A stretch of 57,652 bases of DNA. Origin: an uncultured Pelagibacteraceae bacterium. Lineage in GTDB: Bacteria > Pseudomonadota > Alphaproteobacteria > Pelagibacterales > Pelagibacteraceae. A model generated the notes under the pieces. It worked only from the letters and a program-made list of their open reading frames with translations. It made no database searches and had not been told where the DNA came from. A program made the position numbers and the translations under genes. Below are positions 28,353 to 37,117 of this stretch, piece after piece. The first letter of the stretch is position 1. Each line of letters starts with the position of its first letter. The DNA is taken from the NCBI GenBank assembly GCA_902619595.1, contig CACNFE010000008.1, positions 1-57,652 on the forward strand, read 5' to 3'.

Positions 28353-28460
28353 AAAACTATTAATAATTAATATTTTATTAACATATAATTAAATTAGAGC
28401 ATAGCTGATATAACTATATCGCAATTGATTATTCTACCCAATTATTAAACAATCTCATTA

Positions 28461-29903
28461 ATGAACAGCAAACTCTGGGAGAATTACAATGCTACAAAAG
28501 CATATGATGGTTATTTCACTAATGAAAACAAACTTAGAAAACATGCTCAAATTATATCCAGTATTTTAGAAAGGTATGGAAAAGATAAATTACAAGAAAT
28601 TGAAAAAAATTGCCAAAGCACAATAAGTGCCAGAGGAATAAACTTTAGAGTGTATGCAGCAAATAATAGAGCAGAAGAAAAAAAATGGCCACTAGATATT
28701 ATCCCAAGAATAATTCCTAAGTCTCAATGGAACAAAGTTACAAAAGGTCTCAAGCAGAGAGTTAAAGCTTTAAATCTTTTTATAGATGATGTTTATAATC
28801 AAAAAAAAATTTTTAAGGACAATATCATTCCAAAAGATATCATTTTTAATTCACCTTACTATGTAAAAGAATGTGAAGGTTTTTCACCTAAATATAAGTC
28901 GTGGGCAAATATTTCTGGTGTTGATTTAATTAGAAATAAAAAAGGTGAGTACTTAGTTCTTGAGGATAACCTAAGAGTTCCCTCTGGAGTTTCCTATATG
29001 CTTGAGAATAGAATGGTTATGAGAGACGTATTTCCTGAACTTTTTACTAGATATAAAGTTTCATCAATACATCAATACACTAACAAGCTTTTTAATTGCA
29101 TGAACGAATGTATACCTAAGAAGACTTCTCATCCGCACATGGTAGTGTTAACACCAGGTATTTATAATTCTGCTTACTTTGAACATTCTTTTTTAGCAGA
29201 GCAAATGGGTATTGCATTGGTAGAGGGAAAAGACCTTTTTGTTGAAAATGATAATGTTTATATGAAAACAGTTAAAGATCCTTTAAAAGTTGATTGTATT
29301 TACAGAAGATTAGATGATAATTTTTTAGACCCAAAAGCCTTCAATAAAGATTCTGTTATTGGCGTTCCAGGATTATTTAAATGTTGGTTAAAAAAAAATG
29401 TAGGTATAATAAATGCAATAGGAACAGGTGTTGCTGATGACAAGGTTGTTTATTCTTACGTAAATAAGATGATTGTTTACTATTTGGGAGAGCAACCTAT
29501 TTTAAATCAAGTCGAGACTTATTTGTGTCATGATGAAAGTCAAAAGAAATACGTATTAGATAATTTGTCGAAATTAGTTGTTAAACCGGCTAATGCATCA
29601 GGTGGATATGGAATTATGATAGGTCCTAAGGCTTCTTCAAAGGAAAGGGAAGAGGTAGCAGAAAAAATTAAAAAAAATCCAAGAGAATATATAGCACAAC
29701 CTTTGGAAACACTCTCAACAGCGCCAACTATTACTGAAAAAAGCATTGAGCCTAGACATCTAGATTTAAGACCATTCGTTTTAAGTGGTAAAACTAATTA
29801 TGTAACTACTGGGGGACTGACTAGAGTAGCTCTTAGAAAAGGAAGCACAATTGTGAATAGTTCTCAAGGCGGTGGATCAAAAGATACTTTGATTGTTGAA
29901 TAA
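28461..29903 (+). CDS. Circularly permuted ATP-grasp protein (COG2308 type), peptide-ligase-like
   Basis: 480 residues. Family blocks: NFRVYAANN, PRIIPKSQW, VKALNLFIDDVYN, YVKECEGF, GVDLIRNKKGEYLVLEDNLR (as two parts), PSGVSYMLENR, and the ATP-binding end VVKPANASGGYGIMIGP. Such proteins probably form amide bonds on an unknown peptide. In other bacteria the gene sits with an alpha-E protein, a transglutaminase-like protease and Anbu. Here only Anbu is adjacent (divergent, 108-base spacer), and the alpha-E and transglutaminase genes are not in the window. Confidence 0.87.
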   Translation: MNSKLWENYNATKAYDGYFTNENKLRKHAQIISSILERYGKDKLQEIEKNCQSTISARGINFRVYAANNRAEEKKWPLDIIPRIIPKSQWNKVTKGLKQRVKALNLFIDDVYNQKKIFKDNIIPKDIIFNSPYYVKECEGFSPKYKSWANISGVDLIRNKKGEYLVLEDNLRVPSGVSYMLENRMVMRDVFPELFTRYKVSSIHQYTNKLFNCMNECIPKKTSHPHMVVLTPGIYNSAYFEHSFLAEQMGIALVEGKDLFVENDNVYMKTVKDPLKVDCIYRRLDDNFLDPKAFNKDSVIGVPGLFKCWLKKNVGIINAIGTGVADDKVVYSYVNKMIVYYLGEQPILNQVETYLCHDESQKKYVLDNLSKLVVKPANASGGYGIMIGPKASSKEREEVAEKIKKNPREYIAQPLETLSTAPTITEKSIEPRHLDLRPFVLSGKTNYVTTGGLTRVALRKGSTIVNSSQGGGSKDTLIVE

Positions 29904-29907
29904 TTTT

Positions 29908-30306
29908 TTATTTGGTATCACATTTTTTACATAATCCAAAAAACTCAAGATTGTATTTACTATACTTCATACCGTCTTTGTCTTTAAAATTAGCTAAGTA
30001 TTTAGAAAGACTAGCGCTACTAATCTCCGTAACTTTTTCACAGATTTCACATATAGAAAACGCTGTAGCGTTAGCTACCTGACAACTTGAATTGTGACAG
30101 GCAATAAAAGCATTTCTACTCTCAATTTTGTGAATTTTTCCTATTTTAACTAACTTATCCAACGCTCGATAAACTTGTAACGGTGCTTTAATGCCTTTTT
30201 TTTGCACATTAAAAAGTATTGAATAAGCTTTCATTGGCTCTGAAGATTTATTAATTAAATCAAAAATAATTTGCTGATTTTTTGTGAGAGTATGTTCTTT
30301 ATGCAT
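29908..30306 (-). CDS. zur: Zinc uptake regulator Zur (Fur family)
   Basis: Metal-sensing repressor, 132 residues from ATG 30306 (MHKEHTLTKNQ); an ATG at 30315 would add MKT. The winged helix includes KAPLQVYRALDKLVKIGKIH; the metal region has CHNSSC, CEIC and CKKC pairs, typical of Zur rather than Fur. Located 15 bases or so behind znuB in the znuCB-zur operon. With zinc bound it should repress at the two palindromes between znuC and znuA, so it is probably autoregulated. Confidence 0.9.
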   Translation of the reverse strand: MHKEHTLTKNQQIIFDLINKSSEPMKAYSILFNVQKKGIKAPLQVYRALDKLVKIGKIHKIESRNAFIACHNSSCQVANATAFSICEICEKVTEISSASLSKYLANFKDKDGMKYSKYNLEFFGLCKKCDTK

Positions 30307-30330
30307 AGTTTTCATTTTACTGATTCCTCA

Positions 30331-31134
30331 TTAATTTTTCAATTTAATAGATTGCTTTATTTTGAATAATGAAAGTATAAACAATAATAAGGCAGTGGTT
30401 ATAATTGATGGACCTGAAGAGGTATTAAACTCTAAAGATGTAAATAATCCTATAATTACAGATAACAAGCCACCTACAATTGATAAAATAACCATACTTT
30501 GTGGACTTGATGATAAATTTCTAGCCATTGCAGCTGGTATAATCAGCATTCCTGTAATTAATAATAATCCAACCATTTTAATTGAAATAGCAATAATCGC
30601 TGCCATTAAGATAGTGAAGATTGCTTTCGCTCTATCAGGATTTAAACCTTCTGCTTCAGCTAGTTCATAATTCACTGTTGAAGCGAATAAAGGTTTCCAA
30701 ATAAATTTTAGAGTTAACAAGATTAATGCTCCTCCAATCCATATGATTAACAAATCATTTACTGAAACTGCTAAAATATCTCCAAATAACAATCCCATAA
30801 TATCAAACCTGATAAACGTTAAAAAACCAATAACAACAAGTCCAACTGCTAAAGATGAATGAGCTAGAAGACCTAATAAAGCATCACCAGGTAAATTAGT
30901 TCTTTTTTGTAATTGAATTAAAATTAAAGCTAACATGGAAGAAATAACAAATACTGAAAGAGCAATATTAAATTCCATAGTAAACGCCAATGTTACTCCT
31001 AATAAAGCAGAGTGGGCCAATGTATCACCAAAATAAGACAACCTTCTCCAAATAACAAAACACCCAAGTGGTCCAGTAACAAAAGAAACACCTATGCCAG
31101 CTAATAAAGCTCTTATAAAAAAATCATCTAACAT
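30331..31134 (-). CDS. znuB: Zinc ABC transporter, permease ZnuB
   Basis: ABC-3 family membrane permease, 267 residues, with about eight hydrophobic spans. Seen: FVTGPLGCFVIWRRLSYFGD, LAHSALLGVTLAF, and the conserved GLLLITGMLIIPAAMARNLS near residue 195. The stop of znuC lies directly before its ATG, so the two are coupled. Manganese importers share this fold; the Zur and ZnuA neighbours make zinc the likely metal. Confidence 0.93.
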   Translation of the reverse strand: MLDDFFIRALLAGIGVSFVTGPLGCFVIWRRLSYFGDTLAHSALLGVTLAFTMEFNIALSVFVISSMLALILIQLQKRTNLPGDALLGLLAHSSLAVGLVVIGFLTFIRFDIMGLLFGDILAVSVNDLLIIWIGGALILLTLKFIWKPLFASTVNYELAEAEGLNPDRAKAIFTILMAAIIAISIKMVGLLLITGMLIIPAAMARNLSSSPQSMVILSIVGGLLSVIIGLFTSLEFNTSSGPSIITTALLLFILSLFKIKQSIKLKN

Positions 31135-31881
31135 TTAATTCTTTTTTATTTCTCCTTCATCAGTATGAATATGGTCATGTCTGTGTTCGTATCGTGATAA
31201 TATTTGAGAAGCTTGTTCACCGAATAAAGCTTTATACTCATTATTTTTTGCAACTTCCATAGGAGATCCTGAACAACATACATGACCGTTTAAACAAACT
31301 ACATGATCTGTAGCACTCATTACAGTATGTAAGTCGTGAGAAATTAATAAGATTCCACAATTTAGCTCATCAGAAATTTTCTTTATTAGTTCGTATAAAG
31401 CAATTTCACCTGTAAAATCCACTCCTTGAACTGGTTCATCAAGTACTAACAAATCTGGTTTTTTTGATATAGCTCTTGCAAGTAACACTCTTTGAAATTC
31501 ACCGCCTGACAAATCACCTAAATTTTTATTTTTAAGATGTATAACCCCAGTCAAAGATAAAGCTTCATCTATTGTCTCATTGTCAAGTTCTTCCGTTAAA
31601 AGCATAAAATCACTTACTCTAAGCGGTAATGTCCAATCAATTGAAATTTTCTGTGGAACATATCCAATTTTATTTGTGTATTTTTCAACAGAACCATCAA
31701 TCTGTTTATAAATGCCCAAAGCAATTTTAGCCGTTGTACTTTTTCCGGATCCATTTGGACCTATAAGAGTAACTATTTTACCTTTTTCAACCTGTAGTGA
31801 GACTCCTTTTACTAACCACTTATCTTTAATACTAAATCCAGCATTATTTAATTTTACTAATATATTTTGATCTGAGCTCAT
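31135..31881 (-). CDS. znuC: Zinc ABC transporter, ATP-binding protein ZnuC
   Basis: ATPase for zinc import, 248 residues. Walker A GPNGSGKST (41-49), signature LSGGEFQRVLLARA, Walker B LLVLDEPVQGVDF, and switch His in LLISHDLHTVM. A His-rich tail (YEHRHDHIHTDEGE, about 230-243) is common in ZnuC and may bind zinc. The ATG lies 21 bases from the nearest Zur palindrome. Confidence 0.94.
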   Translation of the reverse strand: MSSDQNILVKLNNAGFSIKDKWLVKGVSLQVEKGKIVTLIGPNGSGKSTTAKIALGIYKQIDGSVEKYTNKIGYVPQKISIDWTLPLRVSDFMLLTEELDNETIDEALSLTGVIHLKNKNLGDLSGGEFQRVLLARAISKKPDLLVLDEPVQGVDFTGEIALYELIKKISDELNCGILLISHDLHTVMSATDHVVCLNGHVCCSGSPMEVAKNNEYKALFGEQASQILSRYEHRHDHIHTDEGEIKKN

Positions 31882-31901
31882 TTTATTTCTTGACTTATAT
31901 T

Positions 31902-31934
31902 TGTTATATTATTACATAGTGTTATATTATAACA
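31902..31934. promoter_or_regulatory. Two tandem Zur operators between znuC and znuA
   Basis: TGTTATATTATAACA at 31920-31934 is a perfect 7-1-7 palindrome matching the known Zur core GTTATANTATAAC. TGTTATATTATTACA at 31902-31916 is the same with one mismatch. They lie 18 bp apart in the 70-base divergent spacer, close to both start codons (18 bases from znuA, 21 from znuC), so bound Zur should block both transcripts. Confidence 0.88.
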
Positions 31935-31951
31935 ATTAAATTATACCATAT

Positions 31952-33052
31952 ATGAAAAATATCAAAAAACTTCCATTTATCTTAACAATACTATCATTCA
32001 TAACTATTTTTGTACCAGCAAATGCTGATATTAAAGTAGTAGCATCAATAAAACCAATACATTCACTTGCAAGCTATCTAATGGATGGGGTTGGAAAACC
32101 AGATTTAATCGTTGATGGTTATGCTTCTCCACATGGATTTGCACTAAAGCCATCGCACGCTAAAATGATTCAAAATGCTGATATTATATTTTGGGTAGGT
32201 GAGGATATTGAAAGTTTTCTAGAAAAACCATTAAAAACTATTGCAAAAAAAGCTGATAAAATTGAATTAATGGAAATAAAAGGTTTAACCAAACTAAAAT
32301 TTAGGGAAAGAAATATTTTTGACAGTCACGACGATCATGGACATAAAAAGGATGATCACGATGACCACGATGATCATGCTAAAAAAGAAGATGATCACGA
32401 TGACCATGATGATCATGCTAAAAAAGAAGATGATCACGATGACCATGATGATCATGCTAAAAAAGAAGATGATCACGATGACCATGGTCATGACGATGAT
32501 CATAAAGAAGATGGCCACGATGATCACGGTCATGAAGGACACGCGCACGGTGAATTTGATCCACATATTTGGTTAGATCCAATGAATGCGAAAATAATTT
32601 TAAGTGAGATGGCTGAGCATTTAATTGAAAATGATAAAGAAAATGAAGCAAAGTATAAAAAAAATCTTAAGAAAGCTCACAAAGACTTAGACAACCTAAC
32701 AAAAAAAGTAAAATCTGAATTAAACAAAGATTTCAAATCCATAGTTTTTCATGATGCATACCAATATTTTGAAAAGAGATTTGGCGTTAATATTCTTGGA
32801 GCATTTACCGTTAATACAGATGTAATGCCTGGTGCTGAACAACTAGCTGAGATTAGAGAAGTAATTGAACACGATAAAGTAAGCTGTGTATTCTCAGAGC
32901 CTCAATTTAATCCTGATATTATTAAAGCTGTTGCAAAAGATACAAATATTGCAACAGGGGTTATTGATCCATTAGGAGCTACTCTTGATCCTGGTAAAGA
33001 TTTATACTTCAATTTAATTGGCAATATGTCAAAATCTTTTAAAGGATGTTAA
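31952..33052 (+). CDS. znuA: Zinc ABC transporter, substrate-binding protein ZnuA with extended His-rich loop
   Basis: Periplasmic zinc-binding protein, 366 residues. Signal peptide (about 1-25, ending PANADIKVV). Metal ligands: His in ASIKPIHSL, His in PHGFALKPSHA, His in DPHIWLDP, and Asp/Glu near the C-terminus. Between about residues 125 and 195 lies a Asp/His-rich loop with three copies of DDHDDHDDHAKKE, a long version of the loop that distinguishes zinc from manganese binders. Operon continues with the COG0523 GTPase 8 bases on. Two Zur operators precede it. Confidence 0.93.
   Translation: MKNIKKLPFILTILSFITIFVPANADIKVVASIKPIHSLASYLMDGVGKPDLIVDGYASPHGFALKPSHAKMIQNADIIFWVGEDIESFLEKPLKTIAKKADKIELMEIKGLTKLKFRERNIFDSHDDHGHKKDDHDDHDDHAKKEDDHDDHDDHAKKEDDHDDHDDHAKKEDDHDDHGHDDDHKEDGHDDHGHEGHAHGEFDPHIWLDPMNAKIILSEMAEHLIENDKENEAKYKKNLKKAHKDLDNLTKKVKSELNKDFKSIVFHDAYQYFEKRFGVNILGAFTVNTDVMPGAEQLAEIREVIEHDKVSCVFSEPQFNPDIIKAVAKDTNIATGVIDPLGATLDPGKDLYFNLIGNMSKSFKGC
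32351..32467 (+). repeat. 39-bp in-frame tandem repeat in znuA
   Basis: Three head-to-tail 39-base units at 32351-32389, 32390-32428 and 32429-32467, then a partial fourth. Each codes for DDHDDHDDHAKKE. Units 2 and 3 are identical and unit 1 differs by one base (GACCAC versus GACCAT), so they arose recently by slippage or unequal exchange and copy number may vary between strains. Confidence 0.9.
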
Positions 33053-33060
33053 TTTAATTA

Positions 33061-34035
33061 ATGGAAGAAACCAACAGACAGGTTCCCGTCACTGTATTAA
33101 CAGGTTTTCTTGGTGCTGGAAAAACTACACTTCTTAATAGAATTCTTACAGAACAGCACGGCAAGAAGTACGCCGTTATTGTAAATGAATTTGGTGAACA
33201 AGGTATTGATAATGACCTTGTAGTGGATGCTGACGAGGAAGTTTTTGAAATGAACAATGGCTGTATATGCTGCACAGTCAGAGGTGACCTAATTAGAATA
33301 CTTAGTGGGTTAATGAAGCGAGCTGATAAACTTGATGCAATTATAGTTGAAACAACTGGTTTAGCAGATCCAGCTCCTGTGGCTCAAACCTTCTTTGTAG
33401 ATCAAGATGTAGCAAATAAAACAAAGCTAGATGCAATTGTTACAGTTGCAGATGCAGTTCATTTAAGCTCACAAATTGAAGACCATCACGAAGCTGAGGA
33501 ACAAATTGCTTTTGGTGATGTAATATTACTAAATAAAATAGATCTTGTGAAAGATGAGAATATAGAGGTAGTGACAAAAAGAATTCGTAAAATTAATCCT
33601 TTTGCTAAAATTATTAAAACTACAAAATGTGGAACACCACTTAAGGAAATTCTTAATCTTGATGCTTTTAGTTTAAAACGTATTTTAGAGGTAGAACCAG
33701 ATTTTCTTGAGTCAGATCATGACCATGAACATGATGATGATGTTACAAGTTTATCATTTGTATCTGATACACCTCTTGATATGGAAAAATTTCAAAACTG
33801 GTTTGGAAAACTTTTACAGACAAAAGGTCAAGATATTATGAGAACAAAGGGAATACTTAATTTTAAAGATGAAAATGATCGATATGTATTTCAAGGCGTT
33901 CATATGTTGATGGATGCTTCTCCTATGGGAAAATGGCCCGAAAATAAAAAACGTAGTTCTAGACTAGTGTTTATTGGACGTAACTTAGATACAATGAATT
34001 TAAAAGAGGGATTTGAAGCCTGTAAATCAGAATGA
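33061..34035 (+). CDS. COG0523 GTPase, putative zinc metallochaperone
   Basis: G3E-family GTPase (CobW/YeiR/ZigA/ZNG1 group), 324 residues. Walker A GFLGAGKTT (15-23), the metal-binding CxCC motif in GCICCTVRGDL (Cys68, 70, 71), ETTGLADPAPV, NKIDLV (G4), and a His/Asp-rich linker SDHDHEHDDD. C-terminal CobW domain contains QGVHMLMDASPMG. In the Zur-controlled operon behind znuA, so probably delivers zinc to essential proteins in zinc shortage. Confidence 0.9.
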   Translation: MEETNRQVPVTVLTGFLGAGKTTLLNRILTEQHGKKYAVIVNEFGEQGIDNDLVVDADEEVFEMNNGCICCTVRGDLIRILSGLMKRADKLDAIIVETTGLADPAPVAQTFFVDQDVANKTKLDAIVTVADAVHLSSQIEDHHEAEEQIAFGDVILLNKIDLVKDENIEVVTKRIRKINPFAKIIKTTKCGTPLKEILNLDAFSLKRILEVEPDFLESDHDHEHDDDVTSLSFVSDTPLDMEKFQNWFGKLLQTKGQDIMRTKGILNFKDENDRYVFQGVHMLMDASPMGKWPENKKRSSRLVFIGRNLDTMNLKEGFEACKSE

Positions 34036-35066
34036 CAACTGATTTAAATCAATTTCTAGAGCTAGATAAAACTAAATTTGAACAAAGAGGAATTCAGTTA
34101 GAAATTGGAGTTCCAGTAACCTGCGCGGTTTCAATTGGTAATAATATAGCTGCTGGTTTTGGTGATGGTACTGTGAGAATTTTCAGTTCCCGAGAAAAAC
34201 ACAAAACTTTAAAGGCTCATAAGGGTGTTATACTTTGCATGTCAAGGGATGGTAATAATATTTTAACCGGTGGTGATGATGGTTTTTTTTTAAAAATTTC
34301 ACTTAATGGAGAAATAAATGAAATTACAAACTTTGGTTCACGATGGGTGGATCATGTTGCAGCATATAATGGAAACCTAGTCTGTTCTTCAGGTAAGGTA
34401 GTTTATTATTGGGATAAAAATAAAAAAGAACCAAAATCTTTAAATCATGATAGTACGATTGGAGGTTTAGCATTTGATGCTAAAGGAAGACGGTTGGCTG
34501 TATCTAGATATGGGGGTGTTACAATTTGGAAAAAGGATTACAGTAATAAATGGAAATCAACAAAATTAGATTGGAAAGGTTCTCACAACAAAGTGAGTTT
34601 TAGCCCAGATGGTAAATACTTGGTAACGTCTATGCAAGAAAATGTACTTCGTTGCTGGCGTTTAAAAGATAAGCTTGATTTTGCTATGTCAGGATATGGC
34701 TCGAAAGTTAAAAGTTTTGCATTCATTAGTGATACAAGTTACTTGGCAACATCAGGAGCGATATATGCAATATGTTGGCCCTTTGACGGTGAAGGACCAA
34801 TGGGACGTAAACCTATTTGTCTTCCTTATATAGGAAATAAACAAGTTACATTTATAGAACCATTTCCTGATGAAAAAGCAATTTTTGCTGGTTTGAGTGA
34901 TGGTTCTGTTTTTTTATCTCAAATTGAAAATGAAAATAACACTATAATAATTAGAAGTTTCACAGGTTCTGAAGTTAGTGCAATCGCAATGACTGATGAT
35001 AAATCAAGTATATTTATTGGTGACATGAATGGAAATACTTTATGGACTTCAATTTGGGATCAATAA
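34032..35066 (+). CDS. WD40-repeat protein in the zinc operon
   Basis: 344 residues, no signal peptide, beta-propeller repeats visible from spaced blocks such as AAGFGDGTVRIFSS, LTGGDDGFFLKIS, GLAFDAKGRRLAVSRYGGVTIW, SFSPDGKYLVTSMQENVLRCW and GLSDGSVFLSQI. Its start overlaps the COG0523 stop by four bases, so they are coupled. In several alphaproteobacteria a similar WD40 gene follows COG0523 in Zur regulons. Role unknown; likely a cytoplasmic protein-interaction platform. Confidence 0.87.
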   Translation: MTTDLNQFLELDKTKFEQRGIQLEIGVPVTCAVSIGNNIAAGFGDGTVRIFSSREKHKTLKAHKGVILCMSRDGNNILTGGDDGFFLKISLNGEINEITNFGSRWVDHVAAYNGNLVCSSGKVVYYWDKNKKEPKSLNHDSTIGGLAFDAKGRRLAVSRYGGVTIWKKDYSNKWKSTKLDWKGSHNKVSFSPDGKYLVTSMQENVLRCWRLKDKLDFAMSGYGSKVKSFAFISDTSYLATSGAIYAICWPFDGEGPMGRKPICLPYIGNKQVTFIEPFPDEKAIFAGLSDGSVFLSQIENENNTIIIRSFTGSEVSAIAMTDDKSSIFIGDMNGNTLWTSIWDQ

Positions 35067-35069
35067 AAA

Positions 35070-35312
35070 ATGTTTAATAAAAAAAAACCAAATTTAGAAA
35101 CAATTCAGAATTTAAAAAATTATTTTATAAATAAATATGAAATACCAGAAAGTACAATTTTAAGCATTGCAGAATTAAATTGTCATGAACCTGATTGTCC
35201 TCCGACCGAAACAGTAGTAACTGCTAGATCAATAGATGGATCTACTCAAAACTGGAAAATCCATAAACCTATAGATGAAATAAGTGAAAATGACGTTAAT
35301 GATTTAGAATAA
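35070..35312 (+). CDS. Small conserved protein with Cys-His motif, end of zinc operon
   Basis: Not named. 80 residues, acidic C-terminus. The core LNCHEPDCPPTETVVTAR carries C-x4-C with a His, which could bind zinc; the N-terminal half looks like a helix with basic residues. It starts three bases behind the WD40 gene and is the last of the znuA operon before a 38-base gap. I recall similar small proteins next to COG0523 genes in other alphaproteobacteria but cannot give a function. A client or donor in zinc trafficking is a guess. Confidence 0.75.
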   Translation: MFNKKKPNLETIQNLKNYFINKYEIPESTILSIAELNCHEPDCPPTETVVTARSIDGSTQNWKIHKPIDEISENDVNDLE

Positions 35313-35350
35313 AAATTGATCTTTAGTTATAAATAATATCTAATAATAGG

Positions 35351-36349
35351 ATGAGTACAATTTCCCTTACATTGGATGAAATTTTTGTTTTAGCTAAAAA
35401 GACTTTACTAGCTAATGGCTGTGATGATGAAACAGCATCTATTCTCTCTGATTTAATAAGAAATGCTGAAAGAGATGGATCTTTATCTCATGGTTTGTTT
35501 AGGTTGCCTGCATATGTGAGTGGTTTAAAAAGTGGAAAAATTAATGGCAAAGGAAAACCTGAAATAAAAAAAATTTCAGCATCAGTAATAAAAGTTCAAG
35601 GGAATAATTGTTTAGCCCCTGTAGTTTTAAATAAAGGATTACCTAAATTAGCAAAAGCTGCAAAAGAAAATGGAGTGGCAGTACTTGCAATAAATAATTC
35701 ACATCATATGGCAGCTATGTGGCCTGAGACAGAAAAATTAGCAGAGGATGGTTTGGTTGCGTTTGCATGCACATCTTACAAACCTGCAGTAGCTCCCGCT
35801 GGCGCTACTAAACCATTGTTTGGAACTAATCCAATTTCATTTGCTTGGCCAAGACCTGGAAAAACACCAGTGGTTTATGATATGGCAACCGCATCAATGG
35901 CAATGGGTGAAGTACAAGTTGCAAAAAGAGAAGGGCACAAAGTTCCATTGGGAACGGGTTTAACTAAAGATGGAAAGGACACAACTGATCCAGGAGCAAT
36001 AGCTGATGGTGGTGTACTACTTCCTTTTGGTGGTTATAAAGGTTCAGCGATTGCAATGATGGTAGAGCTAATGGCTGGTGCATTAGTAGGAGACAACTTT
36101 AGTTTTGAAACAGCGGCTAAAGATAATAATGATGGTGGTCCGCCCAGTGGAGGAGAATTTATACTAGCAATATCTCCAGATAAAACAGCAGGAACAGACT
36201 GGCAAAAACACTCAGAAGAATTTTTTAACAAAATGAAATCTTTTGATGGCGTTAGACTTCCTGGTGAAAGGCGACATAAAAATAGATTAGATAAAGGTCC
36301 AAGAAATATTAATCAGGAACTAGTAAATAAAATTAAATCTTTAAGCTAG
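35351..36349 (+). CDS. Malate/L-lactate dehydrogenase-family (Ldh2) oxidoreductase
   Basis: NAD(P)-dependent 2-hydroxyacid dehydrogenase of the LDH2/MDG2 fold, 332 residues. Seen: HGLFRLPAYV, the catalytic-region NNSHHMAAMWPETEKLAEDG (in two parts), FGTNPISFAWPRPG, VYDMATASMAMGEVQVA and LPFGGYKGSAIAMMVELM. This family includes ureidoglycolate, sulfolactate, malate and delta-piperideine-carboxylate reductases; the substrate cannot be told. Its 3' end overlaps the convergent xthA by 9 bases. Confidence 0.85.
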   Translation: MSTISLTLDEIFVLAKKTLLANGCDDETASILSDLIRNAERDGSLSHGLFRLPAYVSGLKSGKINGKGKPEIKKISASVIKVQGNNCLAPVVLNKGLPKLAKAAKENGVAVLAINNSHHMAAMWPETEKLAEDGLVAFACTSYKPAVAPAGATKPLFGTNPISFAWPRPGKTPVVYDMATASMAMGEVQVAKREGHKVPLGTGLTKDGKDTTDPGAIADGGVLLPFGGYKGSAIAMMVELMAGALVGDNFSFETAAKDNNDGGPPSGGEFILAISPDKTAGTDWQKHSEEFFNKMKSFDGVRLPGERRHKNRLDKGPRNINQELVNKIKSLS

Positions 36350-37117
36350 TTCAATTTCAATTGGAGTATGATCGGATGGTTTTAATCTACCTCGAGGATA
36401 TTTATTTATTTTTACATCCTTAACTAGATTAATAAGTGAGTTTGAAACTAAAAAATGATCAATTCTCATTCCATTATTTTTTTGCCAAGCACCGCTCGTA
36501 TAGTCCCAAAATGTATAACCTTCTTTGTCTGGATGTATAAATCTATAGGCATCATGGAATCCTAGGTTTATGAGTTCCCTTAGTTTTTTTCTAATTTCTA
36601 ATCTAAATAGAGCATCATTTTCATAACTTTTAGGATTATGAACATCTTCTGCAGCCGGAATAATATTAAAGTCTCCGCCAATAATTATATTTTCATTTGA
36701 TTTAGACATACTTTTTAATTTTTTAATTAAGCTTTCAAGCCAATAAAGCTTATAGGTATATTTTTCTGTATCTACAGGATTTCCATTTGGTGTGTAAATA
36801 TTTATTAAAGTTATATTTTTTTTTTTAAACTTAATATCAGCTGTTATAATTCTTGACTGCTTGTTTTTATCTTTAAATGGATCATTTTTAATATTTTCTA
36901 GTTTTTTCTTAGAAACTATAGCAACCCCATTGTAACTTTTTTGTCCAAAAACATAATTCTCATATTTCAGTGAGGAAAAATCGTCGTAAGGATAGGTTTC
37001 ATTTTGTGTTTTTATTTCCTGCATCATTACAATATCTGGGGAAAATTTTTTTAAATATTCTTTTATATTTTCAATTCTGGCCCTTACAGAATTTACGTTC
37101 CAAGAACTTATAATCAT
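36341..37117 (-). CDS. xthA: Exodeoxyribonuclease III
   Basis: AP endonuclease and 3' exonuclease of base-excision repair, 258 residues. Motifs: SWNVNSVRARIEN near the start, MQEIKTQ (metal Glu), GGDFNIIPAAEDV, RIDHFLVS and SDHTPIEIEL with the catalytic His. Start taken at ATG 37117 (MIISSWNVNS), the family N-terminus; a longer frame to 37147 would run into the upstream gene. The TAATG overlap with the Fe-S carrier gene couples translation. Confidence 0.94.
   Translation of the reverse strand: MIISSWNVNSVRARIENIKEYLKKFSPDIVMMQEIKTQNETYPYDDFSSLKYENYVFGQKSYNGVAIVSKKKLENIKNDPFKDKNKQSRIITADIKFKKKNITLINIYTPNGNPVDTEKYTYKLYWLESLIKKLKSMSKSNENIIIGGDFNIIPAAEDVHNPKSYENDALFRLEIRKKLRELINLGFHDAYRFIHPDKEGYTFWDYTSGAWQKNNGMRIDHFLVSNSLINLVKDVKINKYPRGRLKPSDHTPIEIELA

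Noticed and set aside
32351-32467. CRISPR-like tandem units
   Set aside because: Units are contiguous with no spacers, in frame, and code for the zinc loop of ZnuA.
32294-32651. Ile/Met/Val- and His-rich frames on both strands across znuA, looking like a repeat protein
   Set aside because: They are shadows of the 39-bp Asp/His repeat in znuA in other frames.
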